A DNA stretch of 64,000 nt, from assembly GCF_946885955.1 (NCBI RefSeq), contig NZ_CAMPHI010000023.1, positions 15,256-79,255 on the forward strand, read 5' to 3'. Source of the DNA: an uncultured Pseudomonas sp. GTDB lineage: Bacteria > Pseudomonadota > Gammaproteobacteria > Pseudomonadales > Pseudomonadaceae. Made by a program: the position numbers and the translations under genes. Shown one piece after another: positions 32,207-41,203 of the stretch. Numbering within the stretch: the stretch's first letter is position 1; each line of letters begins with the position of its first letter. Below the pieces are notes generated by a model that was not told the DNA's origin, did not search any database, and saw only the letters and a program-made list of their open reading frames with translations.

Positions 32207-33261
32207 CTCTTGCCCCCGACAACACATGCCGCGATATCGGCGAACATCCTTTCTGCTTGCGAGCGACTGTTGCCCACGAACTCGCGTACCGCGCGCAATT
32301 CATCCTCGCTGAATGCAATGTGTCGACGATCCGCCAGAGCGGCGGCATAGTTTGAATACACCCGACCATGCAACTGACAGGCGTCAAGCAAGGCCTCAAT
32401 CTTATGGGTATTGGACCCGATAGCAAAAAACGGAGTCTCCGTCAGAATGCACAACGTCACACAATGGAACCGGCCGGTAACAACACCCTCACTTGCAGCC
32501 AGGCGTGCCAAAAAGCCTGGCGCGTAGGCCTCACCATACTTCCAGCGCAATAGTTTTATTTGCTGACGAGTAATGGTCTCGCCAAACGTCACAAAACGCG
32601 CAGCTGTGCGTCCACGCCACGCCTTGAAACGACTCCGCAAACTTTTCCAGACATAGCTCGGGAAGCCCTTACCAACCTGCAGCTGCGGCATCGCCCAGAT
32701 ACTCAGGTAAGTTGGTGTGGGAGGGGCAATTTGATGCAACGCGGCCCAAGCCTCCTGGGTTTTTTCTTCGTAGAAGCTGCCATTTACCAAGATACCTTTG
32801 CGAGCCTGCGCAGCTCGCGGCGGCGTCACGCTCAAGGTGAGATCGGGCACCACTTGGCTAGCGATCCCTGCGGCTTCAAGCTCCCGCTGGCTCATGCAGT
32901 CTCGCAGGTAGATTTTGGTAAATGCCCGGGCCGGCTCCACCAACGCCTGGTTGTTCTGCCAGACGCTGTTGATCAAGAAACAGCTGACCCCCAAATTTCG
33001 ACAAAATGGCGCCAGCTCCACCAACATTTGCGCTGCACGCGCATCGTCATGAAGCGTGCCTTCACCATTGACGATGCACAGGTCGACGTTACCGATATCT
33101 GCCTGCAAACGCGCATCGTGTCGCCAATCATGGCGCATGGGGCACGCCTTGATGATCTGGATACCGGCCGCAGCAGCAAGCGCGTAAATTTGTTTAACGA
33201 CAATCTGGCAGCCGTGATGCCGGTTGTGCGAGGTGTCGTTAAAAAGAATGGCTTTCAGCAT
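32203..33261 (-). CDS. Polysaccharide pyruvyl transferase family protein
   Basis: 352 residues with the PF04230 features: NDTSHNRHHGCQIV at the N terminus, CIVNGEGTLHDD near residue 65, and the C-terminal GRFHCVTLCILTETPFFAIGSNTHKIEALL. Family members attach pyruvate ketals to sugars from phosphoenolpyruvate, though some are glycosyltransferases instead. In this locus it would modify an outer-core or O-antigen sugar. The gene sits seven bases after the unassigned glycosyltransferase gene and overlaps the KpsS-like gene. AT-rich like its neighbours. Confidence 0.75.
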   Translation of the reverse strand: MLKAILFNDTSHNRHHGCQIVVKQIYALAAAAGIQIIKACPMRHDWRHDARLQADIGNVDLCIVNGEGTLHDDARAAQMLVELAPFCRNLGVSCFLINSVWQNNQALVEPARAFTKIYLRDCMSQRELEAAGIASQVVPDLTLSVTPPRAAQARKGILVNGSFYEEKTQEAWAALHQIAPPTPTYLSIWAMPQLQVGKGFPSYVWKSLRSRFKAWRGRTAARFVTFGETITRQQIKLLRWKYGEAYAPGFLARLAASEGVVTGRFHCVTLCILTETPFFAIGSNTHKIEALLDACQLHGRVYSNYAAALADRRHIAFSEDELRAVREFVGNSRSQAERMFADIAACVVGGKR

Positions 33262-33267
33262 TGTCTG

Positions 33268-34509
33268 TTACTGCTCGATGGTGGACGTGAGTGTTACGCC
33301 TGGTGGATCGTTGTTTTCCAGCAATGCCGACAGTGCCTGAATGCTCCAGACCAGGCCCCGGCAGCCGTGCGCAAGGTGATACTCGGCGAACAAAATCCCC
33401 TGCCGAATGGCCTGCTCTCGATTCTGCTCCACCCGAATGACGGCTTGCTGCAGCGCTTCCCGGCTGGAGATGCAGGCACCGAGAAAGCGCTCCTGGGCAA
33501 AAATATCCCGATCGTCACTAGCGTTCACATAGAGAACCGGGCGGCGTGACAGCGCCGCCTCGATCACCGCATTGGACATGATATTCACCACCAATGATGC
33601 TTGCTCCAGCGCCTCGGCCAGACCACTGGAGGCCGGCAACACCCTTACGTTGGCCAACGTGGCGGCGGCTTCGTTCCAGAAAGGGACGCGGCTGCGTGGG
33701 TGCGCCTTGATCAGCACCTGATACTCGGGGTTTTGCTTGGCCCAATCGCGCAAGATCGCGTAGGTGCGCTGATAGCCGGCCTCCTTTTCCTTATCCGGCC
33801 CGACGCCCAGCACCAACAGTGTGCGTATTGCCGGATCAGCTGGGTCTAGATCGAATGCTCTATCGATCATATGCGAGCCGGCCAACACCGCCTGCGAGGT
33901 GCCAAAGCGCAGCGCGCGCATCTGCAGAGCCTCAAGAGAACTCTGGCCAAACAGGAAGTAGTAGTCGTAGTCATTCATCCCCAGCCGGCGCGAACTCTCA
34001 GCCGTCGTCGCATGCGCCAACTGAACCAGCAACTTTCGCCGAGCATTCAACGACATCCGAAGAAACGGCGCATAGAGGCTACCGTTTCGATCATTCAACA
34101 GAATCTTGGGCTCATAGTGCGCAACCAGCCATTCGGCATGCGCCGCATAGCCGAAGTAGCGTAACGGCACCCGTTGAGGCGGGCGCTTGAGCCAGCGCTG
34201 ACGCAGGATATCCGCGTGTTCCGGCAAGGCGGTTTCCAGCAGAGAGTGATCGCGACGCAGCCCCTCGATCAGCAGCTTCTTGCGCTGCATCGCAATGATC
34301 TTGGGCGCCGACTGCAGCAACAGAAAATCGCAGGGCTCGACGCTGCACGAGCGGGCGAGCCGTGCGTGCGCACCGAGACCGAATAACCAATCGCGCAGCG
34401 CCTCACGGGCAAAGCGCAAGCCGCTGCCGAGCAGACCATGCCGCTCACGGAGCAACAACCAACGATAACGGTCCAGCGCCCGCGCCTTGGCGGCCCAGGC
34501 CCCTGCCAC
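33268..34509 (-). CDS. Unassigned GT-B-like glycosyltransferase
   Basis: 413 residues from the chosen start. Not recognised at gene level. The C-terminal half reads as a GT-B donor domain: TLLVLGVGPDKEKEAGY, QVLIKAHPRSRVPFW, then ASLVVNIMSNAVIEAALSRRPVLYVN, resembling the capsule/teichoic-type transferases where a HP and a SNA..EA motif bind the donor. The start is uncertain: a GTG at 34509 has GGAG six bases upstream; a GTG at 34539 and a TTG at 34566 are also in frame, the latter overlapping the upstream gene. It opens the AT-richer outer-core block. Donor and acceptor unknown. Confidence 0.6.
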   Translation of the reverse strand: MAGAWAAKARALDRYRWLLLRERHGLLGSGLRFAREALRDWLFGLGAHARLARSCSVEPCDFLLLQSAPKIIAMQRKKLLIEGLRRDHSLLETALPEHADILRQRWLKRPPQRVPLRYFGYAAHAEWLVAHYEPKILLNDRNGSLYAPFLRMSLNARRKLLVQLAHATTAESSRRLGMNDYDYYFLFGQSSLEALQMRALRFGTSQAVLAGSHMIDRAFDLDPADPAIRTLLVLGVGPDKEKEAGYQRTYAILRDWAKQNPEYQVLIKAHPRSRVPFWNEAAATLANVRVLPASSGLAEALEQASLVVNIMSNAVIEAALSRRPVLYVNASDDRDIFAQERFLGACISSREALQQAVIRVEQNREQAIRQGILFAEYHLAHGCRGLVWSIQALSALLENNDPPGVTLTSTIEQ

Positions 34510-34540
34510 GGGGATCTCCGGCTGGTTAGCGGTCGCCACG

Positions 34541-35686
34541 TCAGCTACCGGCGCACAAGGGCGCAATCATCGGCAGCGCCCAGAATCGGCGAGTGATGGC
34601 TTCATCCGAAAACTGCTCGCGCAACCTCGCTTGCATGGCCTCAGTACAAGCCTGGCGCTGCCCCGCATCCAGTTGCGCCATATGCAGCAAGCCCTGAGCC
34701 AGGGCGTCGTCATCCGCCAGCGGAAACAGTACGCCGACGCCTTCGACCACTTCGCGTGCGCCGCCACAGGCGGTGGCGAGCAAGGGTACGCCGGCGGCCA
34801 TGGCCTCCAGCAGGACCATGCCGAAAGGTTCGTGATCGGAACTCAAAGCGAAGACATCAAATGCTTTGAAGTAGCGCCTGGCCTCGGGTACCTGGCCGAG
34901 AAACAGCACCTGCTGGCTTACGCCGAGCTCTCTAGCCAGATCCTTCAGGTCATCCTCCAAGCGTCCGCTACCCAATATCGCCAGTACGCTGCCGGCGGGG
35001 AGCCTAGGCAGGGCGTTGGCGAAACCGCGGATCAGAGTGGCTTGATCCTTGTCGGGGTGTAGACGTCCGACGTTGCCGACGACCCAGGCGTCGGCAGGCA
35101 AACGCAGCTCGTCGCGCGCGGCCGTGCGGCTCAGTTGGCTGGCTTGCAATTGCGCCACATCGATACGGTTATGCAATGCCTCAATGCGCTCGACCGGCCA
35201 GCCGGGCAGGCAGCGGCGGATATCGTCGCGCACCGCCTCGGACACACCGAGCAAACTCAAACGGCAACGAAACGCCTGGGCGAACAAACGCCGCGGCCAG
35301 CGCTGGTAGACGCTGAAGGCGTGATTGACCCCGACGATCGGCAAAGCAGTGGCCAGAGCGGCGATATACAGGGGCTTGAAGCGGTGCGCGAGGCACAGGA
35401 CAAAAGGCCGCGAGCGGGCGATCGCGCGCAGGTCGCGGATCGCCCGCAGCTTCAGCCCGCGAATATCCTTGGAGCGATAATCCAGGAACAGCACCTCATC
35501 GGAGGCGCAGCCGGAGACGACCTGTGGATCAGGCGCACCCGTGAGAAAAACCGTGAGCACCTTGTAGCGGGTTCCCGCGAACAGACTGGCATATTGACGG
35601 GCACAGTCCAAAAATGGCCCGTCATAACCATGGCAAAACTGCAGCACCCATGGTTGCTCGACGGCTGTCGTCTCAGAGCGACTCAT
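34541..35686 (-). CDS. Glycosyltransferase family 4 protein (WapH-like)
   Basis: 381 residues with the GT4 organisation: WVVGNVGRLHPDKDQATLIRG at the second domain start, AILGSGRLEDDLKDLA, VLFLGQVPEARRYFKAFDVFALSSDHEPFGMVLLEAMAAGVPLLAT with the conserved EPFGMVLLEAMA (Glu pair). Its place beside the carbamoyltransferase matches P. aeruginosa WapH, which adds a glucose to the outer core. The ATG at 35686 has AAGGA five bases upstream and lies inside the last codons of the carbamoyltransferase gene (14-base overlap). Confidence 0.8.
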   Translation of the reverse strand: MSRSETTAVEQPWVLQFCHGYDGPFLDCARQYASLFAGTRYKVLTVFLTGAPDPQVVSGCASDEVLFLDYRSKDIRGLKLRAIRDLRAIARSRPFVLCLAHRFKPLYIAALATALPIVGVNHAFSVYQRWPRRLFAQAFRCRLSLLGVSEAVRDDIRRCLPGWPVERIEALHNRIDVAQLQASQLSRTAARDELRLPADAWVVGNVGRLHPDKDQATLIRGFANALPRLPAGSVLAILGSGRLEDDLKDLARELGVSQQVLFLGQVPEARRYFKAFDVFALSSDHEPFGMVLLEAMAAGVPLLATACGGAREVVEGVGVLFPLADDDALAQGLLHMAQLDAGQRQACTEAMQARLREQFSDEAITRRFWALPMIAPLCAGS

Positions 35687-37427
35687 ACCAATCCTTGCCG
35701 TCCTTGACCACAAGGATGTCTTCCATGATCAGGTACTGCAGGTCGGAGCCGTAGAACATGTTCAGGGCATCGGTCGGGGAGCAGATCATCGGCTCGCCAC
35801 GACGGTTCAATGAGGTGTTCAGCGACACGCCGTTACCGGTGAGCTTTTCCAGTTCGAGCATCATGTCGTAGTAGCGCGGGTTGTATTCGCGCTTGAGCAC
35901 CTGGGCGCGCGAAGTGCCGTCTTCGTGCACCACTTCGCTGACGCGGGTCTTCCACTCTTCATTGACTTCGAAGGTGAAGGTCATGAACGGACTTGGATGG
36001 TCGACCTTGAGCATCTGCGGGCCGACGCTATCGAGCATCGACGGGCAGAAGGGGCGCCAGCGTTCGCGGAACTTGATCTGTTCGTTGATGCGGTCGGCCA
36101 CGCCCGGAATGCTCGGGCAACCGATGATCGATCGACCACCTAGGGCGCGCGGACCAAACTCCATGCGGCCCTGGAACCAGGCCACCGGATTGCCCTCGAC
36201 CATGATCTTGGCGATGCGCTGCGGCATGTTGTCGATCTGTTTGAACACCGGCTTGCTTGGGTGACGGGCACAGGCGGCGATCACGTCTTCGTTGGAATAG
36301 GACGGGCCGAGGTAGACGTGCTCCATCTTCTCCACCGGCACACCGCGCTGGTGCGACACATAGGCCGCGGCACCGACCGCGGTGCCGGCATCGCCGGAAG
36401 CGGGCTGGACGAACAACTCCTTCACATCGTCGCGGGCGATGATCTTCTGGTTCAGCTTGACGTTCAGCGCGCAGCCGCCGGCGAAGGCAATCTTGCCGGT
36501 CTCGCGGATGATGTCGCCCAGATAGTGCTCCATCATTTGCAGCGCCAGCTTCTCGAATAGAGCCTGCATGCTCGCGGCATAGTGAATGTAGGGATCGTCG
36601 GCGATATCGCCGACGCGCTTGGGCCCCAGCCACTCGATCAACTTCTTCGAGAAGTAGAAACCCTTACCGTTTTCTTTGTAACGACGCAGGCCGATGACGT
36701 TGGCGTACTCGGTGTTGATGATCAGCTCGCCATTTTCGAATTTGGCCAAACGCGAGAAATCGTACTTGCTGGCATCGCCATAGGGCGCCATGCCCATGAC
36801 CTTGAATTCGCCGTCGAGCATCTCGAAACCGAGGAATTCGGTGATCGCGCCATACAGGCCGCCGAGGGAATCAGGGTCGAAGAATTCCTTGATCTTATGG
36901 ATCTTGCCATTCTCGCCGTAACCGAAGAAGGTGGTGGCGTATTCACCCTTGCCGTCGATGCCGAGGATTGCGGTCTTCTCTTTGAAACCGGAGCAGTGAT
37001 ACGCACTGGAGGCGTGGGCCAGGTGATGCTCGACCGGCTCGATCTTGATTTTCTTCGGGTCGAAGCCAAGCTGCTCCAGGCACCAGACGATTTTGTTGCG
37101 GTAGCGCTTGTAGCGGCGGTTGCCCATCAGGATCGCATCGAGGGCGCGGTCCGGGGCGTACCAATAGCGCTTGGCGTACTTCCAGCGCGCTTCGCCGAAC
37201 AGGCTGATCGGCGCGAAGGGAATGGCCACCACATCGACGTCGGATGGCTTGATCCCGGCCTGCTCCAGGCAGAATTTAGCCGATTCGTAGGGCATGCGGT
37301 TCTTCGCGTGCTTGTCGCGCACAAAGCGCTCTTCTTCAGCGGCCGCGATCAACTTGCCGTCGATATACAGGGCGGCGGAAGGATCGTGACTAAGGGCGCC
37401 GGACAGGCCGAGAATGGTCAATGCCAC
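35673..37427 (-). CDS. Carbamoyltransferase of the LPS core (WapO-like)
   Basis: 584 residues, two-domain NodU/CmcH-type enzyme. N-terminal Kae1-like part with LGLSGALSHDPSAAL and the metal-binding VEHHLAHASSAYHCS; C-terminal carbamoyltransferase domain with YLGPSYSNEDV, AWFQGRMEFGPRALGGRSI and the later SLNRRGEPM. In P. aeruginosa the equivalent adds a carbamoyl group to the second inner-core heptose. The start is a GTG at 37427 with GAGG about nine bases upstream. Internal to the waa transcript. Confidence 0.88.
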   Translation of the reverse strand: MALTILGLSGALSHDPSAALYIDGKLIAAAEEERFVRDKHAKNRMPYESAKFCLEQAGIKPSDVDVVAIPFAPISLFGEARWKYAKRYWYAPDRALDAILMGNRRYKRYRNKIVWCLEQLGFDPKKIKIEPVEHHLAHASSAYHCSGFKEKTAILGIDGKGEYATTFFGYGENGKIHKIKEFFDPDSLGGLYGAITEFLGFEMLDGEFKVMGMAPYGDASKYDFSRLAKFENGELIINTEYANVIGLRRYKENGKGFYFSKKLIEWLGPKRVGDIADDPYIHYAASMQALFEKLALQMMEHYLGDIIRETGKIAFAGGCALNVKLNQKIIARDDVKELFVQPASGDAGTAVGAAAYVSHQRGVPVEKMEHVYLGPSYSNEDVIAACARHPSKPVFKQIDNMPQRIAKIMVEGNPVAWFQGRMEFGPRALGGRSIIGCPSIPGVADRINEQIKFRERWRPFCPSMLDSVGPQMLKVDHPSPFMTFTFEVNEEWKTRVSEVVHEDGTSRAQVLKREYNPRYYDMMLELEKLTGNGVSLNTSLNRRGEPMICSPTDALNMFYGSDLQYLIMEDILVVKDGKDWYESL

Positions 37428-37438
37428 TGGTTTTGCCT

Positions 37439-38908
37439 CTATTTCGAGCAGATGCCTGGCACCTGCGGTATGCGTTGGTCGAGCAGCTTGAACAGCGCGG
37501 AATCGGCTGGCCAGTTGCGTAAAAAGCGTGCGCGGTCGCGGGCGTAGGCCTTGGCGAAACTGCGTTCGTTATGGTGCTGCTGCATGGCATCGAGGTCGAT
37601 CAGCGACCAGCGCGCCAACTGTTCATCCCAGAGCAGGTTGTAGCCCTTGAAATCACCGTGGCTGATGCGCTCGCGCAGCAAGGCGGCGAACAGGCGATCT
37701 AGAGCCAACAGGTCGGATTCCGGCGGCAAAGCCTGCCCTTCTTGAGCCAAGTAGGGCTGAAAGCGCGCGATTATATCCTGACCGCCGCAATATTCGGTAA
37801 TCAGGTAGGCACGCCCGCGCAACCAACAGCAACGCCGCTCCAGCACCGCTAGCGGCCGCGGCGTGGAGATGCCGAGCAGTTGCAGGCGATGGCCTTCGAC
37901 CCAGCTATGCCAGGCGCGACTCGGCCGCCAGAAACGCTTGAGCCAGTGCGCCAGATGTTTGATGTTGTAGCGTTTACTCACCAATACGCGGCCGCCCAAT
38001 TCGACCCGCGCCACGGTGGCGGAGCCGCCGGTCTTGTAGATGTGCCCCTGCTCGGTAAGCAGATCGAGATTGTTCAACAGCGGCTCCAGACTTTTTGCGT
38101 CTTCGCGGCGCACGATGCGCAGGCCGAATGCCCCGACCCTGGCGGAAAACAAGCTGCAATCGCGGCCGAGTTTCTTCTTATAGTCGCGCCAACGCCAACG
38201 CCGGACCTTGGCGACCTCCCGAAGCAAGGCCTCAAGCGGCAGCGCATGCTCGCCATTGGCCAGCAGGTAATGCACCAGCAGCTCTTCGGTATAGGGCTCG
38301 AGCTCGGCCGGCAATTGGGCAAAGAACACCCCGAGATTCTCCAGCACCTTGTCCCGCGACAGAGGCTGGCCGGGCACCTCGGCGCGCACCCCGCCGCCAT
38401 CGATGATAAATAGCCGGCCGTCGTGCCGAAGCAGGTTGTCCAGGTGCAGATCGGCCTGCCACAGGCCCTTGCCGTGCAACTCTCCGATCAAGCTCAAGGC
38501 CTCGCCGAGCACCGACTGCTGGCCGTCGGACAGCGGCGCTTGAAGTTCGACCGCGCGCCAGGCATCCCATAGGTTTTCGGCACCGTCAAGGTAATCGAAC
38601 AACAACCAGCCGCCCTCGCCTTCACGCAAGCCGTCGGCCAGCAGCGCCGGGGTATTCAAGCCCTGTTCGGCCAGCCAGCGCGCGCCTTGCAGTTCGCGCT
38701 GAAAATGCCGCGCGGCGTTGCCGCCCACGACTAACTTGGCCAACACCTTGCGTCCACGCCACTCGGCCAGGCCGACATAGCGCTGCCCCGGCAGCACTCG
38801 CAACAACTGTTCAAGCTGCAAGGTCGCCGGACCAGCGGCATCCGCCAGCTCGATCGACAACGGCAGCACGGGGTTACGCCCGGCCCGGCTCAGTTCGGGC
38901 AGATTCAC
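37439..38908 (-). CDS. Tandem double-kinase-domain LPS kinase-like protein
   Basis: 489 residues with two kinase-like modules in one chain. Module 1 (about 35-225) has the catalytic loop WQADLHLDNLL with Asp153 and Asn158, and the metal Asp170 in LFIIDGG. Module 2 (about 285-485) has KRYNIK (Lys near 313), HGDFKGYNLL with Asp420 and Asn425, and Asp439 in LIDLD. Both therefore keep the HxD-x4-N/Asp set. It occupies the place of P. aeruginosa PA5006 and may phosphorylate core heptose. The GTG at 38908 overlaps the upstream stop (GTGA), with GGAGG about eight bases upstream. Confidence 0.8.
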   Translation of the reverse strand: MNLPELSRAGRNPVLPLSIELADAAGPATLQLEQLLRVLPGQRYVGLAEWRGRKVLAKLVVGGNAARHFQRELQGARWLAEQGLNTPALLADGLREGEGGWLLFDYLDGAENLWDAWRAVELQAPLSDGQQSVLGEALSLIGELHGKGLWQADLHLDNLLRHDGRLFIIDGGGVRAEVPGQPLSRDKVLENLGVFFAQLPAELEPYTEELLVHYLLANGEHALPLEALLREVAKVRRWRWRDYKKKLGRDCSLFSARVGAFGLRIVRREDAKSLEPLLNNLDLLTEQGHIYKTGGSATVARVELGGRVLVSKRYNIKHLAHWLKRFWRPSRAWHSWVEGHRLQLLGISTPRPLAVLERRCCWLRGRAYLITEYCGGQDIIARFQPYLAQEGQALPPESDLLALDRLFAALLRERISHGDFKGYNLLWDEQLARWSLIDLDAMQQHHNERSFAKAYARDRARFLRNWPADSALFKLLDQRIPQVPGICSK

Positions 38909-39651
38909 CGGCGCGCCTCCTTGTTGCTGCGCCGCGCTCCCAGACGACGAATCCAATGACCGACGTCAGCGCCCGCGGGCAGATACAGGCTCAACAACTG
39001 ACGCACCTCAGCATCGCTCCAGACATTGGCGCGACGCAGCAAGGGCTCCAGATCCTTGATCCTGTCGCGCTCGCCGAACAACAGCGGGCGGGTCTTTTCC
39101 AGGTCGATCAGTTGCGCCTGAAACACCCCATCGCTCTGCTTGAGAAAAATATGCTTGGGATAAAAGCAACCGTGCACCTGCCCGGCTGCATGCAGCCCTC
39201 GGGCAAGCTCGGCACAAGCGCGCAGAATGCCCTGACGCTCGGTTTCGGGCCGCGCCTGCCAGGCGGGCAGCAGGCTGTCCAGGTCGCACCAACCGTCGAG
39301 CGCCCGCGTGAGCAGAATCGCACGGCGCTCACCCGCTACCCGCCGTTCGGCAAAAAAGGCTGCCTGTAACGCCGGGATACCCAGCGCCTGGTAGCGCCTG
39401 ATATTGCGGAATTCGCGGGCGAAGGTCGGCTCGCCGAAGGGGTGCAGCAAACCACGGGTACGGTGATTGCTCTGCCGCTTCAGGTAGTAGGCGGCTTCAC
39501 CCAGATCCAGCCGATAGACACTGCTCCAACCGCCGCGCTCGGTATTGGGCTCATCCACCGCCTCCAGCTGCAGCGCCCAGAGCGCATCGAAGCTGGCCAG
39601 AGCGTTTTTCTCCAGCAGGTCGCGGTCCTGCGCCGCTATGAAGTCCGTCAT
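38905..39651 (-). CDS. InaA-type LPS kinase-like protein, catalytic Asp replaced by Cys
   Basis: 248 residues, InaA family: SSVYRLDLGEAAYYLKRQSNHRTRG (Lys58), FAREFRNIRRYQALG, and the catalytic loop VHGCFYPKHIFLK, with Cys162 where WaaP has its catalytic Asp, His167, and Asp183 in LIDLEKTRP. It shares the HGC-x4-KH pattern with the protein at 25763-26464. The ATG at 39651 overlaps the wapP stop by four bases. Corresponds in position to P. aeruginosa PA5007. Confidence 0.78.
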   Translation of the reverse strand: MTDFIAAQDRDLLEKNALASFDALWALQLEAVDEPNTERGGWSSVYRLDLGEAAYYLKRQSNHRTRGLLHPFGEPTFAREFRNIRRYQALGIPALQAAFFAERRVAGERRAILLTRALDGWCDLDSLLPAWQARPETERQGILRACAELARGLHAAGQVHGCFYPKHIFLKQSDGVFQAQLIDLEKTRPLLFGERDRIKDLEPLLRRANVWSDAEVRQLLSLYLPAGADVGHWIRRLGARRSNKEARR

Positions 39652-40382
39652 TCCCTACCCTCGAAAAAGCCGGTGATTTGCCGGATCTGCTCTTTATCGC
39701 GGCTCTGCAAACGCGCGCAATCACGGTACTGCAGGTAAAAACGCAAACGCTGGCTACGCGACAGCTTGTACTTGGCGATCTTGTCCAGACAGGCCAGATC
39801 CTTGATCACCCGATAGTGCAAAAGCGGCCCCCACCAGAAGGCACCGGTCGGACAATCGATAAAGAATAACTCGGCGTGCTCATTGACCAGCAGGTTGCGC
39901 CATTTCAAATCGTTGTGGGTGAAGTGATGGTCGTGCAGAGTGCGCGTGGCGCGGGCCAATTGGCGACTGACGCCATCCACCCAGCGCGGGTCATGCAAGC
40001 GCACATCGTCGCGCTTGGCCAGCAGCGCCAAATCTTCGGTAGCGGCCAATTCGCGGGTAATCAATGCGCCGCGGACGAACCGTCCCCACTGGCGCTCCAG
40101 CCCATAGGCAACCACGTTCGCCGTCGGCACGCCCCACTTGGCGAAATTCTTCAGATTCTGCCATTCGGCCTTGACCCTTGGCCGCCCCAGATAACGCCGC
40201 AGCCCCTTGCCGGCGCCCCAGTAACGCTTGACGTAGTAGCGCACACCATCACGCTCGAGACGGATCACTTCGGACAGCGGGTCTCTGGTCAGGCGCTGGC
40301 CTTGCAGAGCGAATACCGCCTCCAGACTGCCGAAATCGGCGGACAGCGCCTGGTACTCGTGGTCGAGTCTCCAGCCAGCCAT
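39648..40382 (-). CDS. wapP: LPS core heptose kinase WapP-like
   Basis: 244 residues: VKRYWGAGKGLRRYLG in the N-lobe (Lys52), catalytic loop FTHNDLKWRNLL with Asp158 and Asn163, and Asp176 in LFFIDCP. These match WapP, which phosphorylates the second heptose of the Pseudomonas inner core. Its start overlaps the waaP stop by one base (TGATG). Confidence 0.88.
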   Translation of the reverse strand: MAGWRLDHEYQALSADFGSLEAVFALQGQRLTRDPLSEVIRLERDGVRYYVKRYWGAGKGLRRYLGRPRVKAEWQNLKNFAKWGVPTANVVAYGLERQWGRFVRGALITRELAATEDLALLAKRDDVRLHDPRWVDGVSRQLARATRTLHDHHFTHNDLKWRNLLVNEHAELFFIDCPTGAFWWGPLLHYRVIKDLACLDKIAKYKLSRSQRLRFYLQYRDCARLQSRDKEQIRQITGFFEGRE

Positions 40383-41203
40383 CAGAGCGCCCCGCCATAA
40401 CGTTGCTTGCGCGCGTACAGTTTGTCCGCCTTGCGCTGCAGCCAGGCGAGTGAGGACGCCTCGTCGCGCAGGGTCTGGCGTAGCGATTGCCGGCCCTTCA
40501 ATTCGGCAAAGTAATCGCGCAGAAAGCGCAGCTTGTCGCGCCGGGTCAGATCGATATCGAGTATCGAGTAATACAGCGCCGCCAGATCCTTGTTGCGCCA
40601 GCGCAGAGGCACAGCAACGCGGCTCTGGGCGCGGTGCAGGTCGATCAGCGACAAGCGAAAGCTCTCGGCTGTCACGGGCTTATCGGTATGCAGCAGGAAG
40701 TGGCAGATATAACAGTCGCGGTGATTGACCCCGGCGCGGTGCATGCGTCCGGTCATGCGCGCCACTTCGCCGATCAGGGCGTGCTTGAGTGCAACTGGCG
40801 GCGGCGTGCGCGGCCAATCCATGCAGAAATCTTCCAGGCTGATGGTCGGCGCCAATTCCTCGGTGACGATAAAGGAATGCTGCGCCGCCGGGTTGCTGCC
40901 GCGCTCGCCATAGGCCACCGCGGTCATGGTCGATACGCCGACCTCGTGCAGACGGCCAATTGCCTGCCATTCCTGGCGCGCACCCAGCACCGGCAATTTG
41001 GCGGTGAGCAGGTTCTTGATGATTTCGCCCCAGCCGATACCGCGGTGGATCTTGACGAAATAGCCGCGCCCGGCGACTTCGGTGCGTAGCGTGCGGCGGC
41101 CTTCCAGCTCGCGATAGACCTGGCCTTGCAGGGCCTCGACCGCGGCAAAGGCATCGCGCCCGGCCCACAGGGTTTTAAAGGGTTCCGCCAGCACCAGCTT
41201 CAT
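40382..41203 (-). CDS. waaP: LPS core heptose I kinase WaaP
   Basis: 273 residues. Starts MKLVLAEPFKTLWAGRDAF, with the ATP-binding YFVKIHRGIGWGEI (Lys51) and the catalytic loop VNHRDCYICHFLL, placing the base at Asp163, the residue numbered the same in P. aeruginosa WaaP. The metal-binding Asp188 is in LSLIDLHRAQ. WaaP adds phosphate to heptose I and is essential in P. aeruginosa. The ATG at 41203 overlaps the waaG stop by four bases; the long open frame upstream of it is waaG in another frame. Confidence 0.95.
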   Translation of the reverse strand: MKLVLAEPFKTLWAGRDAFAAVEALQGQVYRELEGRRTLRTEVAGRGYFVKIHRGIGWGEIIKNLLTAKLPVLGARQEWQAIGRLHEVGVSTMTAVAYGERGSNPAAQHSFIVTEELAPTISLEDFCMDWPRTPPPVALKHALIGEVARMTGRMHRAGVNHRDCYICHFLLHTDKPVTAESFRLSLIDLHRAQSRVAVPLRWRNKDLAALYYSILDIDLTRRDKLRFLRDYFAELKGRQSLRQTLRDEASSLAWLQRKADKLYARKQRYGGAL

